This document shows positions 6,640 to 12,669 of a stretch of 12,669 bases of DNA, one piece after another. Numbering within the stretch: position 1 is the first letter of the stretch; each line of letters opens with the position of its first letter. The translations under genes and the position numbers were made by a program. Source of the DNA: Methanobacteriota archaeon (GTDB lineage: Archaea; Thermoplasmatota; E2; DHVEG-1); contig JAPKYG010000123.1 of NCBI GenBank assembly GCA_026394435.1, forward strand, positions 1 through 12,669. Reading direction: 5' to 3'. The notes under the pieces were generated by a model. That model was not told the DNA's origin. It saw only the letters and a program-made list of their open reading frames with translations, and ran no database searches.

Positions 6640-9449
6640 ACCTTCGTCTCAGAAAACAATGGTCGAAGGATTTGACCGGTGTAGCTACGTTTGTTCCGCG
6701 CAATTTCTTCCGGCGTTCCAATCGCGATTATTTCTCCACCTAAATCACCACCCTCCGGACCAAGGTCAATGATATAATCCGCGCATTTTATCACTTCCAT
6801 ATTATGCTCGATGACGACAATCGTGTTCCCCATATTCACCAAACTGTTCAGGACGTCGATGAGTTTCTTCACATCGTGGAAATGCAACCCGGTCGTCGGT
6901 TCATCCAAGAGATACAACGTTTGCCCGGTACTCCTCTTTGACAACTCTCTCGTAAGTTTTATTCGTTGCGCCTCACCACCAGAAAGTGTCGTGGAACTCT
7001 GACCCAGTTTAATGTAATTAAGACCAACCTGCGAGAGTGTCTCTAGTTTCTTACGAATATACGGGATGTTCTCAAAGAGATTCAATGCGTCCTCTACACT
7101 CATCGCAAGAACATCGGCAATCGACTTTCCTTTATACTGCACCTCAAGGGTCTCTTTATTGTACCGTTTTCCTTTACATTCCTCACATTCCACATAAATA
7201 TCTGGCAAAAAGTTCATCTCAATCTTAATGAGTCCGTCACCTTGACACGCCTCGCATCGCCCCCCGCTTACGTTAAAAGAAAACCGGCCTGATTTATACC
7301 CCCGGAGTTTTGCCTCCGGCACCTTGGCAAAAATGTTCCTGATCTCATCAAACACTTTCGTATAGGTCGCTGGGTTACTCCGCGGCGTCTTCCCGATCGG
7401 ACTCTGATCAATCACGATCACCTTGTCAATCTCAGAGTCAAAAACAATTCCATCGTGTTTCCCGGGCAGGTCTCGTGATTCATGAAGTCGCCTCATAAGG
7501 CCTTTGTAGAGAATCTCGTAGATGAGCGTGGATTTCCCACTACCAGAAACACCAGTAATAACAGTAAAAACACCAATAGGGATGTTCACGTCGATGTTCT
7601 TCAGGTTATTCTCTTTACAGCCTTTGACATGGATATAATTACCTGCTTGTCGTCTGGTATCGGGGATCTCAATGGCTAGTTTCCCTGAGAGGTACTGCCC
7701 AGTAAGCGAGTGAGGATTTCGTTCTAATTCCTTTGGCGTTCCTTGCGCGATGATCCTACCCCCATGGATCCCAGCACCAGGACCCATATCAATCACATAG
7801 TCAGCATGTCGTATGGTTTCCTCATCGTGCTCAACAACAATAAGCGTGTTTCCCAGATCACGTAACCGCTGCAGCGTCTGAATGAGTTTCTTGTTATCTC
7901 TTTGATGCAACCCAACAGAAGGCTCATCAAGGATGTACAGCACGCCTACAAGGTTTGACCCGATTTGTGTCGCAAGCCGTATCCTTTGTGCTTCTCCACC
8001 AGAAAGTGTTCCTGCGTTTCGAGATAATGTCAGATAGTTCAACCCCACGTTATCTAAGAATTTTAAACGTGCTTTGATCTCCTTTAAAATCAAATGTGCA
8101 ATCTCCTCTTGTTTTTTCGTCAGCTTTACGGTTTCAAAGAACTCAAGAGACTGCTTGATGGACATGTCGGCGATATCGATAATTGATTTGTGAGCGATTT
8201 TCACGGACAGGACCTTCGGTTTTAATCGTTTCCCATTACACACAGGGCAAGGGGAGATGCGCATGAATCGCTCCATATCTTGCCTGCGATATTCTGACTC
8301 GGTTTGTTTATAGAGACGTTCCGACTGCGGGATGAGTCCTTCCCAGGTGCCAATATGCGAGTAGTGCGCATCACCGTTTTTCATAACCAGGTTAAACCGT
8401 ATTGAATCAGAGGAGCCATACATAATCGCACGATACTGACGTTCATTGAGGTTTTGTATCGGAGTAAAAATGTCAAACCCATAATGTTTTGCAACAGCAC
8501 CAAGATAATTGTTCCTCCAGCTGTCCCGAATGGTTTTATACAAAGCGATCGCCCCATCAGCGATGCTCAGTTCCTTTTTAGGTATGATGAGATCTGGGTC
8601 AAACTCCATTTTTATACCAAGCCCATGACATGACTCACAAGCACCAAAAGGACTATTAAAAGAAAACATACGTGGCTGAAGCTCCTCAAACACCGTGCCA
8701 CAGGCTGGACAGGTCATGGTCGATGAGTAGATGTGTTCCTTCTCGGATTTATCGAGAACAATGAGAAGCCCTTCGGATTTCTTCAAGGCTTGTTCACAGG
8801 CTTCCGTGAGACGGGAAGTATCGCTTGAATCGATGCGATCCACCACGATTTCAATATCGTGTTTCTTGTACCGCTCTAGTTTGATTTCCTCATCGGTTCG
8901 ATAGATAGTTTTGTTCACCCGAACTCTGGTGTATCCCTCTTTGTTCAAATCCTTAAACAGTTGTTCGTAGGTTCCTTTTTTCTGACGAATGATAGGTGAG
9001 AGAACCATGACGGCCCCTTTCAACTCTGTTGTGATTCGCCCTGAGATTTTCTCTGGTGATTGCGACTCGATTTTGATGTTATGCGTAGGACAATAAGGAG
9101 TACCAATCCGTGCGAACAATAATCGAAGGTAATCATAGATCTCTGTAGTCGTACCAACGGTGCTACGTGGGTTTTTACTCGTCGTCTTCTGCTCGATGGA
9201 TATAGCAGGGGATAATCCTTCAATGCTATCAACATCTGGTTTATTCATAAGCCCCAAGAACTGCCGTGCGTACGCAGAGAGCGATTCCACATACCTCCGT
9301 TGACCCTCAGCATACAGTGTATCAAATGCGAGCGTGGATTTCCCCGAGCCAGAAATTCCGGTAATGACAATGAATTTATCTCTTGGAAGCTCCACATTGA
9401 TGTTTTTAAGGTTGTGTTCGCGTGCTCCTTTGATGATGATGTTTTTCAC
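6627..9449 (-). CDS. uvrA: Excinuclease ABC subunit A (UvrA)
   Basis: A 940-aa DNA damage sensor with two ABC ATPase modules, the same length as E. coli UvrA; it scans DNA as a dimer and loads UvrB. The N-terminal Walker A is GISGSGKST at 31-39, and the second module has GVSGSGKST. Both signature elements read LSGGEAQRI, followed by Walker B segments with LDEPSVGLH and LDEPTTGLH. Two CxxC-based zinc modules are visible: CPAC...CESC in the first half and CEAC...CEEC in the second, the latter being the DNA-binding finger. The start is GTG at 9447-9449, supported by AAGGGGGA at 9456-9463 and by family alignment (MKNIIIKGAREHNLKNI). Stop TAA lies inside uvrC. It is the first gene of the cluster, with the promoter just upstream. 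No sign of damage. Confidence 0.98.
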   Translation of the reverse strand: MKNIIIKGAREHNLKNINVELPRDKFIVITGISGSGKSTLAFDTLYAEGQRRYVESLSAYARQFLGLMNKPDVDSIEGLSPAISIEQKTTSKNPRSTVGTTTEIYDYLRLLFARIGTPYCPTHNIKIESQSPEKISGRITTELKGAVMVLSPIIRQKKGTYEQLFKDLNKEGYTRVRVNKTIYRTDEEIKLERYKKHDIEIVVDRIDSSDTSRLTEACEQALKKSEGLLIVLDKSEKEHIYSSTMTCPACGTVFEELQPRMFSFNSPFGACESCHGLGIKMEFDPDLIIPKKELSIADGAIALYKTIRDSWRNNYLGAVAKHYGFDIFTPIQNLNERQYRAIMYGSSDSIRFNLVMKNGDAHYSHIGTWEGLIPQSERLYKQTESEYRRQDMERFMRISPCPVCNGKRLKPKVLSVKIAHKSIIDIADMSIKQSLEFFETVKLTKKQEEIAHLILKEIKARLKFLDNVGLNYLTLSRNAGTLSGGEAQRIRLATQIGSNLVGVLYILDEPSVGLHQRDNKKLIQTLQRLRDLGNTLIVVEHDEETIRHADYVIDMGPGAGIHGGRIIAQGTPKELERNPHSLTGQYLSGKLAIEIPDTRRQAGNYIHVKGCKENNLKNIDVNIPIGVFTVITGVSGSGKSTLIYEILYKGLMRRLHESRDLPGKHDGIVFDSEIDKVIVIDQSPIGKTPRSNPATYTKVFDEIRNIFAKVPEAKLRGYKSGRFSFNVSGGRCEACQGDGLIKIEMNFLPDIYVECEECKGKRYNKETLEVQYKGKSIADVLAMSVEDALNLFENIPYIRKKLETLSQVGLNYIKLGQSSTTLSGGEAQRIKLTRELSKRSTGQTLYLLDEPTTGLHFHDVKKLIDVLNSLVNMGNTIVVIEHNMEVIKCADYIIDLGPEGGDLGGEIIAIGTPEEIARNKRSYTGQILRPLFSETKVCLT

Positions 9450-9455
9450 TGGAAA

Positions 9456-9463
9456 TCCCCCTT
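9456..9463 (-). promoter_or_regulatory. uvrA ribosome binding site supporting a GTG start
   Basis: On the minus strand AAGGGGGA ends 6 nt before GTG at 9449. It supports the non-ATG start. Confidence 0.6.
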
Positions 9464-9469
9464 GAAAAC

Positions 9470-9501
9470 AGAAAGCATATATACAAATATATATACTTTC
9501 T
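9470..9501. repeat. Inverted repeat (14-bp arms) over the uvrA promoter
   Basis: AGAAAGCATATATA (9470-9483), a 4-nt spacer CAAA, then TATATATACTTTCT (9488-9501). The right arm's reverse complement is AGAAAGTATATATA, so 13 of 14 positions match. It covers the TATA box and BRE of uvrA. It could be a dimeric repressor operator, or two overlapping divergent BRE-TATA promoters, or chance in an AT-rich stretch. Confidence 0.6.
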
Positions 9502-9502
9502 C
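9488..9502 (-). promoter_or_regulatory. BRE-TATA promoter of the uvrACB operon
   Basis: On the minus strand GAGAAAG is followed by TATATATA (9495 down to 9488), a good archaeal BRE plus TATA pair. Expected transcription start is near 9466, giving a leader of about 17 nt that still contains the ribosome site at 9456-9463. The spacing to the GTG start fits well. Confidence 0.6.
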
Positions 9503-9798
9503 TTTACAATCTACTATTACGTATTCTTAACTTCCCCCCAACAAGTAATATCACATATTCAAGGTTTTCTAAGACATCATTGAAAGTATAAAAAACGTAT
9601 CCCTCAGAACATGACCTTGTCTATCTGTAGTTTAACAAATACGAATATTTCTCTTTTGAGAGAAGAATAACCCTTGGTTGTTTATTGACTCGTTCCCTTC
9701 CATAGTATTAATTCAGGGGAAGATAACAGAAAAAAAAGAAGAAAAGGTTAAAAGCTGACACCGGTAGTATTATTCTGTCCACCGAGCATTTTCAGGAT
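9502..9798. other. Gene-free AT-rich stretch between the uvrA promoter and IS66 remnant
   Basis: No convincing gene is visible here. TGAAAGTATAAAAA at 9581-9594 (+) looks like a BRE-TATA pair with start expected near 9617, but nothing recognisable follows; a 19-codon ORF at 9611-9670 would begin upstream of that start. The frame of the transposase remnant stays open back to 9727 (just after a TAA at 9724-9726), but those codons are mostly lysine-rich and show no clear family match. The IS left boundary therefore lies somewhere here and cannot be placed. Confidence 0.4.
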
Positions 9799-10101
9799 AT
9801 GGCAGAGATGTTGGATCATCCCTATCAATCGCAGCATTGCTATCGGTTTGTCGTCAATCTTTTGTTAGAGAAAGAGAATCTTTTCGAGTTTGTGAAAAAC
9901 CCGGAGGTGGATGGGACGAACTCCGCGGCGGAACGGGCGATACGTCCACCGGTGATTACACGGAAGATAAGTGGAGGGAGCAGATCATATGCTGGAGCGA
10001 AAAATTATGAGGTTCTTCTTAGTGTTGTTCAAACACTTCATCAGAATGAGAAGAACCTTCTTGATCATGGGTCGGCCATCGTATTAACTTCACACGGATG
10101 A
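9799..10101 (+). pseudogene. IS66-family transposase, C-terminal remnant
   Basis: About 100 codons match the tail of IS66-type DDE transposases. Key segments are FVKNPEVDGTNSAAERAIRP (32-51), whose AAER glutamate (E45) is the third catalytic acid of the family, RKISGGSRS (55-63), and GAKNYEVLLSVVQT (66-79). The full transposase is some 450-520 aa, so the N-terminal zinc-binding region, the first two catalytic aspartates and their surroundings are missing, and the protein cannot transpose DNA. The end LLDHGSAIVLTSHG then TGA may be native. No terminal inverted repeats or target duplications could be recognised around it, so it is a decayed fragment. ATG at 9799 is only the first in-frame ATG; no good ribosome site precedes it. 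Confidence 0.85.
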
Positions 10102-10145
10102 CCTCTTACCTATGCAATATAAGTTACAATAATCATAATAAATAC

Positions 10146-10185
10146 AAGTTTTCTATAGAGTAAAATCCAACCGAAAACTTTTTTT
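10146..10185 (+). terminator. Hairpin plus T-run after the IS66 remnant
   Basis: AAGTTTTC (10146-10153) pairs with GAAAACTT (10173-10180), loop of 19 nt, and the second arm runs into seven consecutive T (10179-10185). It would end plus-strand transcription arriving from the IS remnant before the ABC genes. The stem is AT-rich, so the T-run may be the active part. Confidence 0.45.
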
Positions 10186-10231
10186 AGATAAGAACTGTAA
10201 AGACCCCAGGTATTAGTTGTACAACAAGACG

Positions 10232-10239
10232 CTTTAAAG
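10232..10239 (+). promoter_or_regulatory. Possible TATA box for the small ORF and ABC genes
   Basis: CTTTAAAG at 10232-10239 would place transcription start near 10260, at the edge of the ribosome site at 10261-10266. The upstream element is not a strong BRE, so this is tentative. Confidence 0.3.
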
Positions 10240-10275
10240 AAAACAGACAAAACAGGTACTGAGGAGTGAGAAAAA

Positions 10276-10395
10276 ATGATGATTGTTGGACAGGTATCAA
10301 GCCCCGAGGAAGCAACCGAGGTTGAATTTATCGCAAAATCCTTTGTTGTCGCGAACCGAATAAAAGCTCTTGCTCATAACCTCAGAACGAACTAA
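10276..10395 (+). CDS. Small ORF of 39 codons upstream of the ABC transporter
   Basis: Two tandem ATG codons at 10276 and 10279, preceded by GAGGAGTGAG (10261-10270) at good spacing, open a 39-aa frame ending in TAA at 10393-10395. The product begins MMIVGQVSSPEEATEVEF and continues with a mixed hydrophobic and basic C-terminal half ending LAHNLRTN; no signal peptide, cysteine or clear membrane segment is seen. I do not recognise it. It lies 36 bp before the ATPase gene in the same direction, so it could be a small protein of the operon, a translated leader, or the start of an older gene whose rest was deleted. The strong ribosome site is the main argument that it is translated. Confidence 0.45.
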   Translation: MMIVGQVSSPEEATEVEFIAKSFVVANRIKALAHNLRTN

Positions 10396-10402
10396 TGTAA
10401 AC

Positions 10403-10420
10403 CGTAGAACAACTTCTACG
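10403..10420 (+). other. Perfect 7-bp hairpin in front of the ATPase ribosome site
   Basis: CGTAGAA (10403-10409), loop CAAC, TTCTACG (10414-10420). The last stem base is the first G of the GAGGGA ribosome site. In RNA it could affect ATPase translation or protect the message between the small ORF and the ATPase. A competing pairing ACGAG/CTCGT (10418-10422 with 10426-10430) would cover the ribosome site itself. Confidence 0.45.
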
Positions 10421-10431
10421 AGGGACTCGTG

Positions 10432-10974
10432 ATGTCAGAATATGTCATTGATATCGACTCATTAACAAAAATCTACCAAACCGGTAAAACCGATTTCAAG
10501 GCATTAAATACGGTGACTTTAAAAATTCGGAAAGGTGATTTTGTTGCGATTATGGGTCCTTCAGGTTCAGGAAAAAGTACTCTCATGAATATTATCGGGT
10601 GTTTAGATCGTCCGACATCAGGGACTGTTATTATCGATGGAGAGAACATCTCTATAGTAAGCGATAATGAATTGGCTGAAATTAGAGGGAGAAAGATCGG
10701 GTTTATTTTCCAAAAATTTAATCTAATACCGACCATGACTGCATTAAAAAACATAGCACTTCCCATGGTGTTTCTCGGTGGTACGAAAGCGGACCGAGAT
10801 CGACGTTCTGCTGAACTTCTTGGCAAAGTAGGGCTTACCAACTGGGCGACACATCGTCCTTCTGAACTATCCGGTGGACAACAACAAAGGATTGCGATTG
10901 CGCGAGCACTCAGCAATAACCCCGCGATCATTCTCGCAGATGAACCAACGGGAAATCTGGATACGAAAAATTAG
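10432..10974 (+). CDS. MacB/LolD-type ABC transporter ATPase, C-terminally truncated
   Basis: 180 aa; the family is usually about 220-235. Walker A GPSGSGKST at 42-50, Q-loop Q94 in FIFQKFNL, signature LSGGQQQR at 146-153, Walker B IILADE at 166-171, and the D-loop GNLD at 174-177 are all intact. The protein then stops at DTKN with TAG, so the last beta strands and the H-loop switch histidine, which is needed for ATP hydrolysis in this family, are missing. No remnant of the H-loop appears before the permease ATG 10 bp later. It would energise the permease downstream. ATG at 10432 is preferred over GTG at 10429 because of GAGGGA at 10420-10425. It may be non-functional, or the gap may be an assembly or strain-specific deletion. 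Confidence 0.85.
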   Translation: MSEYVIDIDSLTKIYQTGKTDFKALNTVTLKIRKGDFVAIMGPSGSGKSTLMNIIGCLDRPTSGTVIIDGENISIVSDNELAEIRGRKIGFIFQKFNLIPTMTALKNIALPMVFLGGTKADRDRRSAELLGKVGLTNWATHRPSELSGGQQQRIAIARALSNNPAIILADEPTGNLDTKN

Positions 10975-10983
10975 TGAGGAATC

Positions 10984-12294
10984 ATGATAAAAGATATCTT
11001 CGTTATGGGCCTTGAGGCGATGAAGTCCTATAAGATACGGACGTTTCTTACACTAATTGGGGTCATCATTGGCGTTGCTTCAGTAATCATGGTCACGACC
11101 GCAGGTGGTTCCGTGAGTGGTTTTATTGCAGAACAGTGGAATGTTTTTAATCCAACCGGCATGGTTATCGGAACAGGTACTGGTGGAGCGACACCACAGC
11201 TGTCGATCCGATCAGTTGTATTCACAACCAATGATGTAGAAAAAATACAGAATTTACCGTTCATAAAAACAGTAGCTCCTCTCGGCGTTGTTCCCCTTAA
11301 TAAAATATTGAAACGTGATGGGTTCCTCAAATGGGAGTCCAGACCAGGAGAAACAATGTATGCAAGTACTCCTGCGTTACTAGAAATTCTCAATCTAAAT
11401 TTAGAAGAAGGAACCATGTTTGAAGAAGGAAAAAACGAGGTGGTCATCAGTAAAAACATCGCAGAAATTTTTGGTAAAGATAAACCATTACATGTGGGCG
11501 ACACGATTTATCTACGACGGGTCGACGGTAAAACTCTTGAGGCAAAGGTTGTCGGCATCTTGAAAGAAAGTTCGACTTTGAATATGTTTAATACGCTTGC
11601 GACACCAGGGATTATCTGCCCAACAAAACCGTATTATTCATCCTATTTTGGATCAAATGTCGGTACTATCTTGAAACGTGTCGTTGCATATACAGTTCTT
11701 CTTGCAGAAGCAACAGACACCAACCATGTGCAAGATGCACAAGATCAAATATTGAAGTATCTTGATAGCGCTGGATCTGATGCGAACCAGTATAAAGATC
11801 AGAACTCTGATTTCGTAGTAATCACCCAGCAGTACATCCTTGTCCGTATAGAACAAGTATTAAGTGTCATCCGGACATATATCACGGCAATCGCGCTTAT
11901 TTCCCTGCTCATTGGTGCGATTGGAATTGCCAATATTATGTTTGCGACGGTAACAGAAAGAACCAGAGAGATAGGAACGATGATGGCGATCGGGGCGAAA
12001 CGACGTGATATCCTGCAGTTATTCTTGTATCAATCCACTATCATCGGGCTCCTTGGTGGCCTTATCGGTTGTATCCTTGGTGCGAGTGGAAGCTGGTTTG
12101 TCGTTGACCTCCTTAACCAAAATATACAGAATCTAGGTGGAGCATTCAGCACTGGCACAATTCAATTAACCTACGTCCCAGAATGGTTCTTGATAGCCAG
12201 TATCGTCGGAATCCTCATTGGGGTAGCCGCAGGCGTATTACCTGCACGAAAAGCAGCAAAGATGGATCCAGTGGTTGCACTCCGGTACGAATAA
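10984..12294 (+). CDS. MacB/FtsX-type ABC transporter permease
   Basis: 436 aa, full length. Helix 1 is at about 19-40 (RTFLTLIGVIIGVASVIMV), then a large extracytoplasmic MacB periplasmic-core-like domain (about 41-295), then three helices at about 300-322, 346-374 and 401-421. Between helices 2 and 3 is the conserved ERTREIGTMMAIGAKRRDIL segment (325-344), the coupling region to the ATPase. The end PARKAAKMDPVVALRYE is the typical finish of the family. Such four-helix permeases work as dimers with a dedicated ATPase, moving or pulling substrates at the outer face of the membrane by mechanotransmission (family knowledge); in archaea the substrate is usually unknown. GTGAGGA at 10975-10981 precedes the ATG. 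The permease is intact even though its adjacent ATPase is cut short, so it might use another ATPase. Confidence 0.93.
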   Translation: MIKDIFVMGLEAMKSYKIRTFLTLIGVIIGVASVIMVTTAGGSVSGFIAEQWNVFNPTGMVIGTGTGGATPQLSIRSVVFTTNDVEKIQNLPFIKTVAPLGVVPLNKILKRDGFLKWESRPGETMYASTPALLEILNLNLEEGTMFEEGKNEVVISKNIAEIFGKDKPLHVGDTIYLRRVDGKTLEAKVVGILKESSTLNMFNTLATPGIICPTKPYYSSYFGSNVGTILKRVVAYTVLLAEATDTNHVQDAQDQILKYLDSAGSDANQYKDQNSDFVVITQQYILVRIEQVLSVIRTYITAIALISLLIGAIGIANIMFATVTERTREIGTMMAIGAKRRDILQLFLYQSTIIGLLGGLIGCILGASGSWFVVDLLNQNIQNLGGAFSTGTIQLTYVPEWFLIASIVGILIGVAAGVLPARKAAKMDPVVALRYE

Positions 12295-12296
12295 AG

Positions 12297-12334
12297 TTTT
12301 TTACGGGTTTGATGGAGCCTGTTTTTTCTCCATC
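12297..12334 (+). terminator. T-runs and hairpin after the permease
   Basis: T6 at 12297-12302 starts just after the permease stop. GATGGAG (12311-12317) then pairs perfectly with CTCCATC (12328-12334) around a 10-nt loop holding a second T6 (12322-12327). This region also codes the end of the convergent 56-aa gene, so permease transcripts may end inside it. Confidence 0.45.
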
Positions 12335-12471
12335 GCCGCAATTTTTTCAAGCTCTTCTCGGATATACCGCAACGCCTGCTCCTTGTCGGGGCCAAGACCA
12401 ACTGCATCAGGGCTGATCTCGTTTTTCTTCAGTTGCCTCAACCACCGTTCCAATACCTGTTTTTGATCCAT
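12301..12471 (-). CDS. Small conserved-looking 56-aa protein
   Basis: A 56-aa frame from ATG at 12471 to TAA at 12301-12303. The sequence is charged and helix-forming: an N-terminal helix (VLERWLRQLKKN), a middle turn ISPDAVGLGPDK, and a second helix (EQALRYIREELEKIAAMEKK) with a flexible SNP end. No cysteine, signal or membrane segment. AGGTGAG sits at the right distance upstream, and an ATTTAATATA box lies a further distance that fits an archaeal promoter. I do not recognise the family; a helical-pair soluble protein or small partner protein is all that can be said. It converges with the permease gene with only 6 bp between stops. Confidence 0.6.
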   Translation of the reverse strand: MDQKQVLERWLRQLKKNEISPDAVGLGPDKEQALRYIREELEKIAAMEKKQAPSNP

Positions 12472-12509
12472 TGTTTCTCACCTACACAGACCCTATATCA
12501 CAAGAGACG

Positions 12510-12519
12510 TATATTAAAT
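12510..12519 (-). promoter_or_regulatory. TATA box for the 56-aa gene
   Basis: On the minus strand ATTTAATATA would place transcription start near 12488, about 17 nt before the ATG, leaving room for the AGGTGAG ribosome site. Confidence 0.45.
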
Positions 12520-12547
12520 CATAGAGACAAAGCGAAGAAAAAAAAGG

Positions 12548-12555
12548 TTAAAATA
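12548..12555 (+). promoter_or_regulatory. TATA box for the right-edge gene
   Basis: TTAAAATA, preceded by an A-rich stretch and GG, would start transcription near 12575, just before GGAGGAG (12577-12583). The two genes diverge from a shared intergenic region of 118 bp. Confidence 0.45.
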
Positions 12556-12589
12556 CCGAAAAACAATACTGTTATTGGAGGAGTGAATA

Positions 12590-12669
12590 ATGTCATACTT
12601 TTGGAAAAAAAACGGTACTCTTTACCATTGGCACCTCCAATGCACCGCAGTCCCGGTTTATGTGAGAAC
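12590..12669 (+). CDS. N-terminal part of a small Trp/His/Cys-rich protein (partial)
   Basis: 26 codons from ATG at 12590 to the window edge, with the best ribosome site in the window (GGAGGAGTG) 6 nt upstream. It starts MSYFWKKNGTLYHWHLQC and continues into TAVPVYVR. A pattern of an aromatic start, a KNG turn and a YHWHxxC segment suggests a small metal-binding domain, possibly completed by cysteines beyond the edge. I cannot name it with confidence. Confidence 0.55.
   Translation, partial: MSYFWKKNGTLYHWHLQCTAVPVYVR

Noticed and set aside
9611..9670. 19-codon ORF after a TATA-like box at 9587
   Set aside because: Its ATG lies upstream of the expected transcription start, and it has no ribosome site or recognisable sequence.
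10429..10431. GTG start for the ABC ATPase
   Set aside because: ATG follows immediately at 10432 with better spacing from GAGGGA.
10473..10931. 152-codon open frame on the minus strand inside the ATPase gene
   Set aside because: Antisense to canonical Walker A, signature and Walker B motifs; low-complexity Arg/Ser/Pro translation typical of a shadow frame.
11028..11504. 158-codon open frame on the minus strand inside the permease gene
   Set aside because: It is antisense to a well-conserved MacB-type permease, and shows no family motifs.
9736..12556. Similar A-rich stretches ending in AAGGTTAAAA at 9742-9752 and 12543-12552 as a dispersed repeat
   Set aside because: The shared part is short and low complexity; it fits independent TATA-like boxes.
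1..12669. CRISPR arrays, tRNA or rRNA genes, replication origin repeats
   Set aside because: None could be seen by eye on either strand; no regularly spaced repeats or cloverleaf-like segments were found.

Overview
The window reads as a moderately AT-rich chromosomal segment of an archaeon, most likely a mesophilic euryarchaeote. Three things point this way. Upstream regions carry purine-rich BRE plus TATA-like boxes rather than -35/-10 promoters. Start codons are preceded by strong GGAGG/GGTGA ribosome sites. T-runs follow some genes. A bacterial-type UvrABC set and a prokaryotic pentameric ligand-gated channel both occur in some archaea. The lineage call is an inference; no rRNA or tRNA is present to anchor it.

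Layout. Positions 1-117 hold the C-terminal end of a probable membrane-associated family 2 glycosyltransferase. Positions 222-1169 (+) encode a complete Cys-loop-receptor-like channel with a signal peptide, a ligand-binding-type ectodomain and four membrane helices. Positions 9449 down to 1199 (-) hold a tightly packed cluster in the order uvrA, uvrC, uvrB, a radical SAM protein of the spore-photoproduct-lyase-like family, and a ZIP metal transporter. The uvr genes overlap (13 bp, then an ATGA overlap), so they are very probably co-transcribed and translationally coupled from a promoter near 9490. That promoter lies inside a 14-bp-arm inverted repeat. UvrA and UvrB find damage and UvrC makes the two cuts. 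The radical SAM protein may be a second, direct-reversal type repair activity, and the ZIP transporter brings in divalent metal.

Positions 9502-10430 are an accessory gap. It holds a degenerate IS66-type transposase tail, a candidate hairpin terminator, and a 39-codon ORF with a good ribosome site followed by a perfect 7-bp hairpin. Positions 10432-12294 (+) encode a MacB/LolCDE-type ABC pair: an ATPase that stops just after Walker B/D-loop and so lacks its H-loop, and a full-length FtsX/MacB-fold permease. Convergent to this is a 56-aa acidic/basic helical protein (12301-12471, -). At the right edge the first 26 codons of a Trp/His/Cys-rich small protein begin at 12590 (+).

The main points of interest are the archaeal ligand-gated channel with an atypical pore sequence, a UvrC that ends before the usual C-terminal helix-hairpin-helix domain while an operon partner carries an HhH-like tail, an A9 run that would fuse UvrC to UvrB after a -1 slip, the palindrome over the uvrA promoter, and the truncated ATPase.
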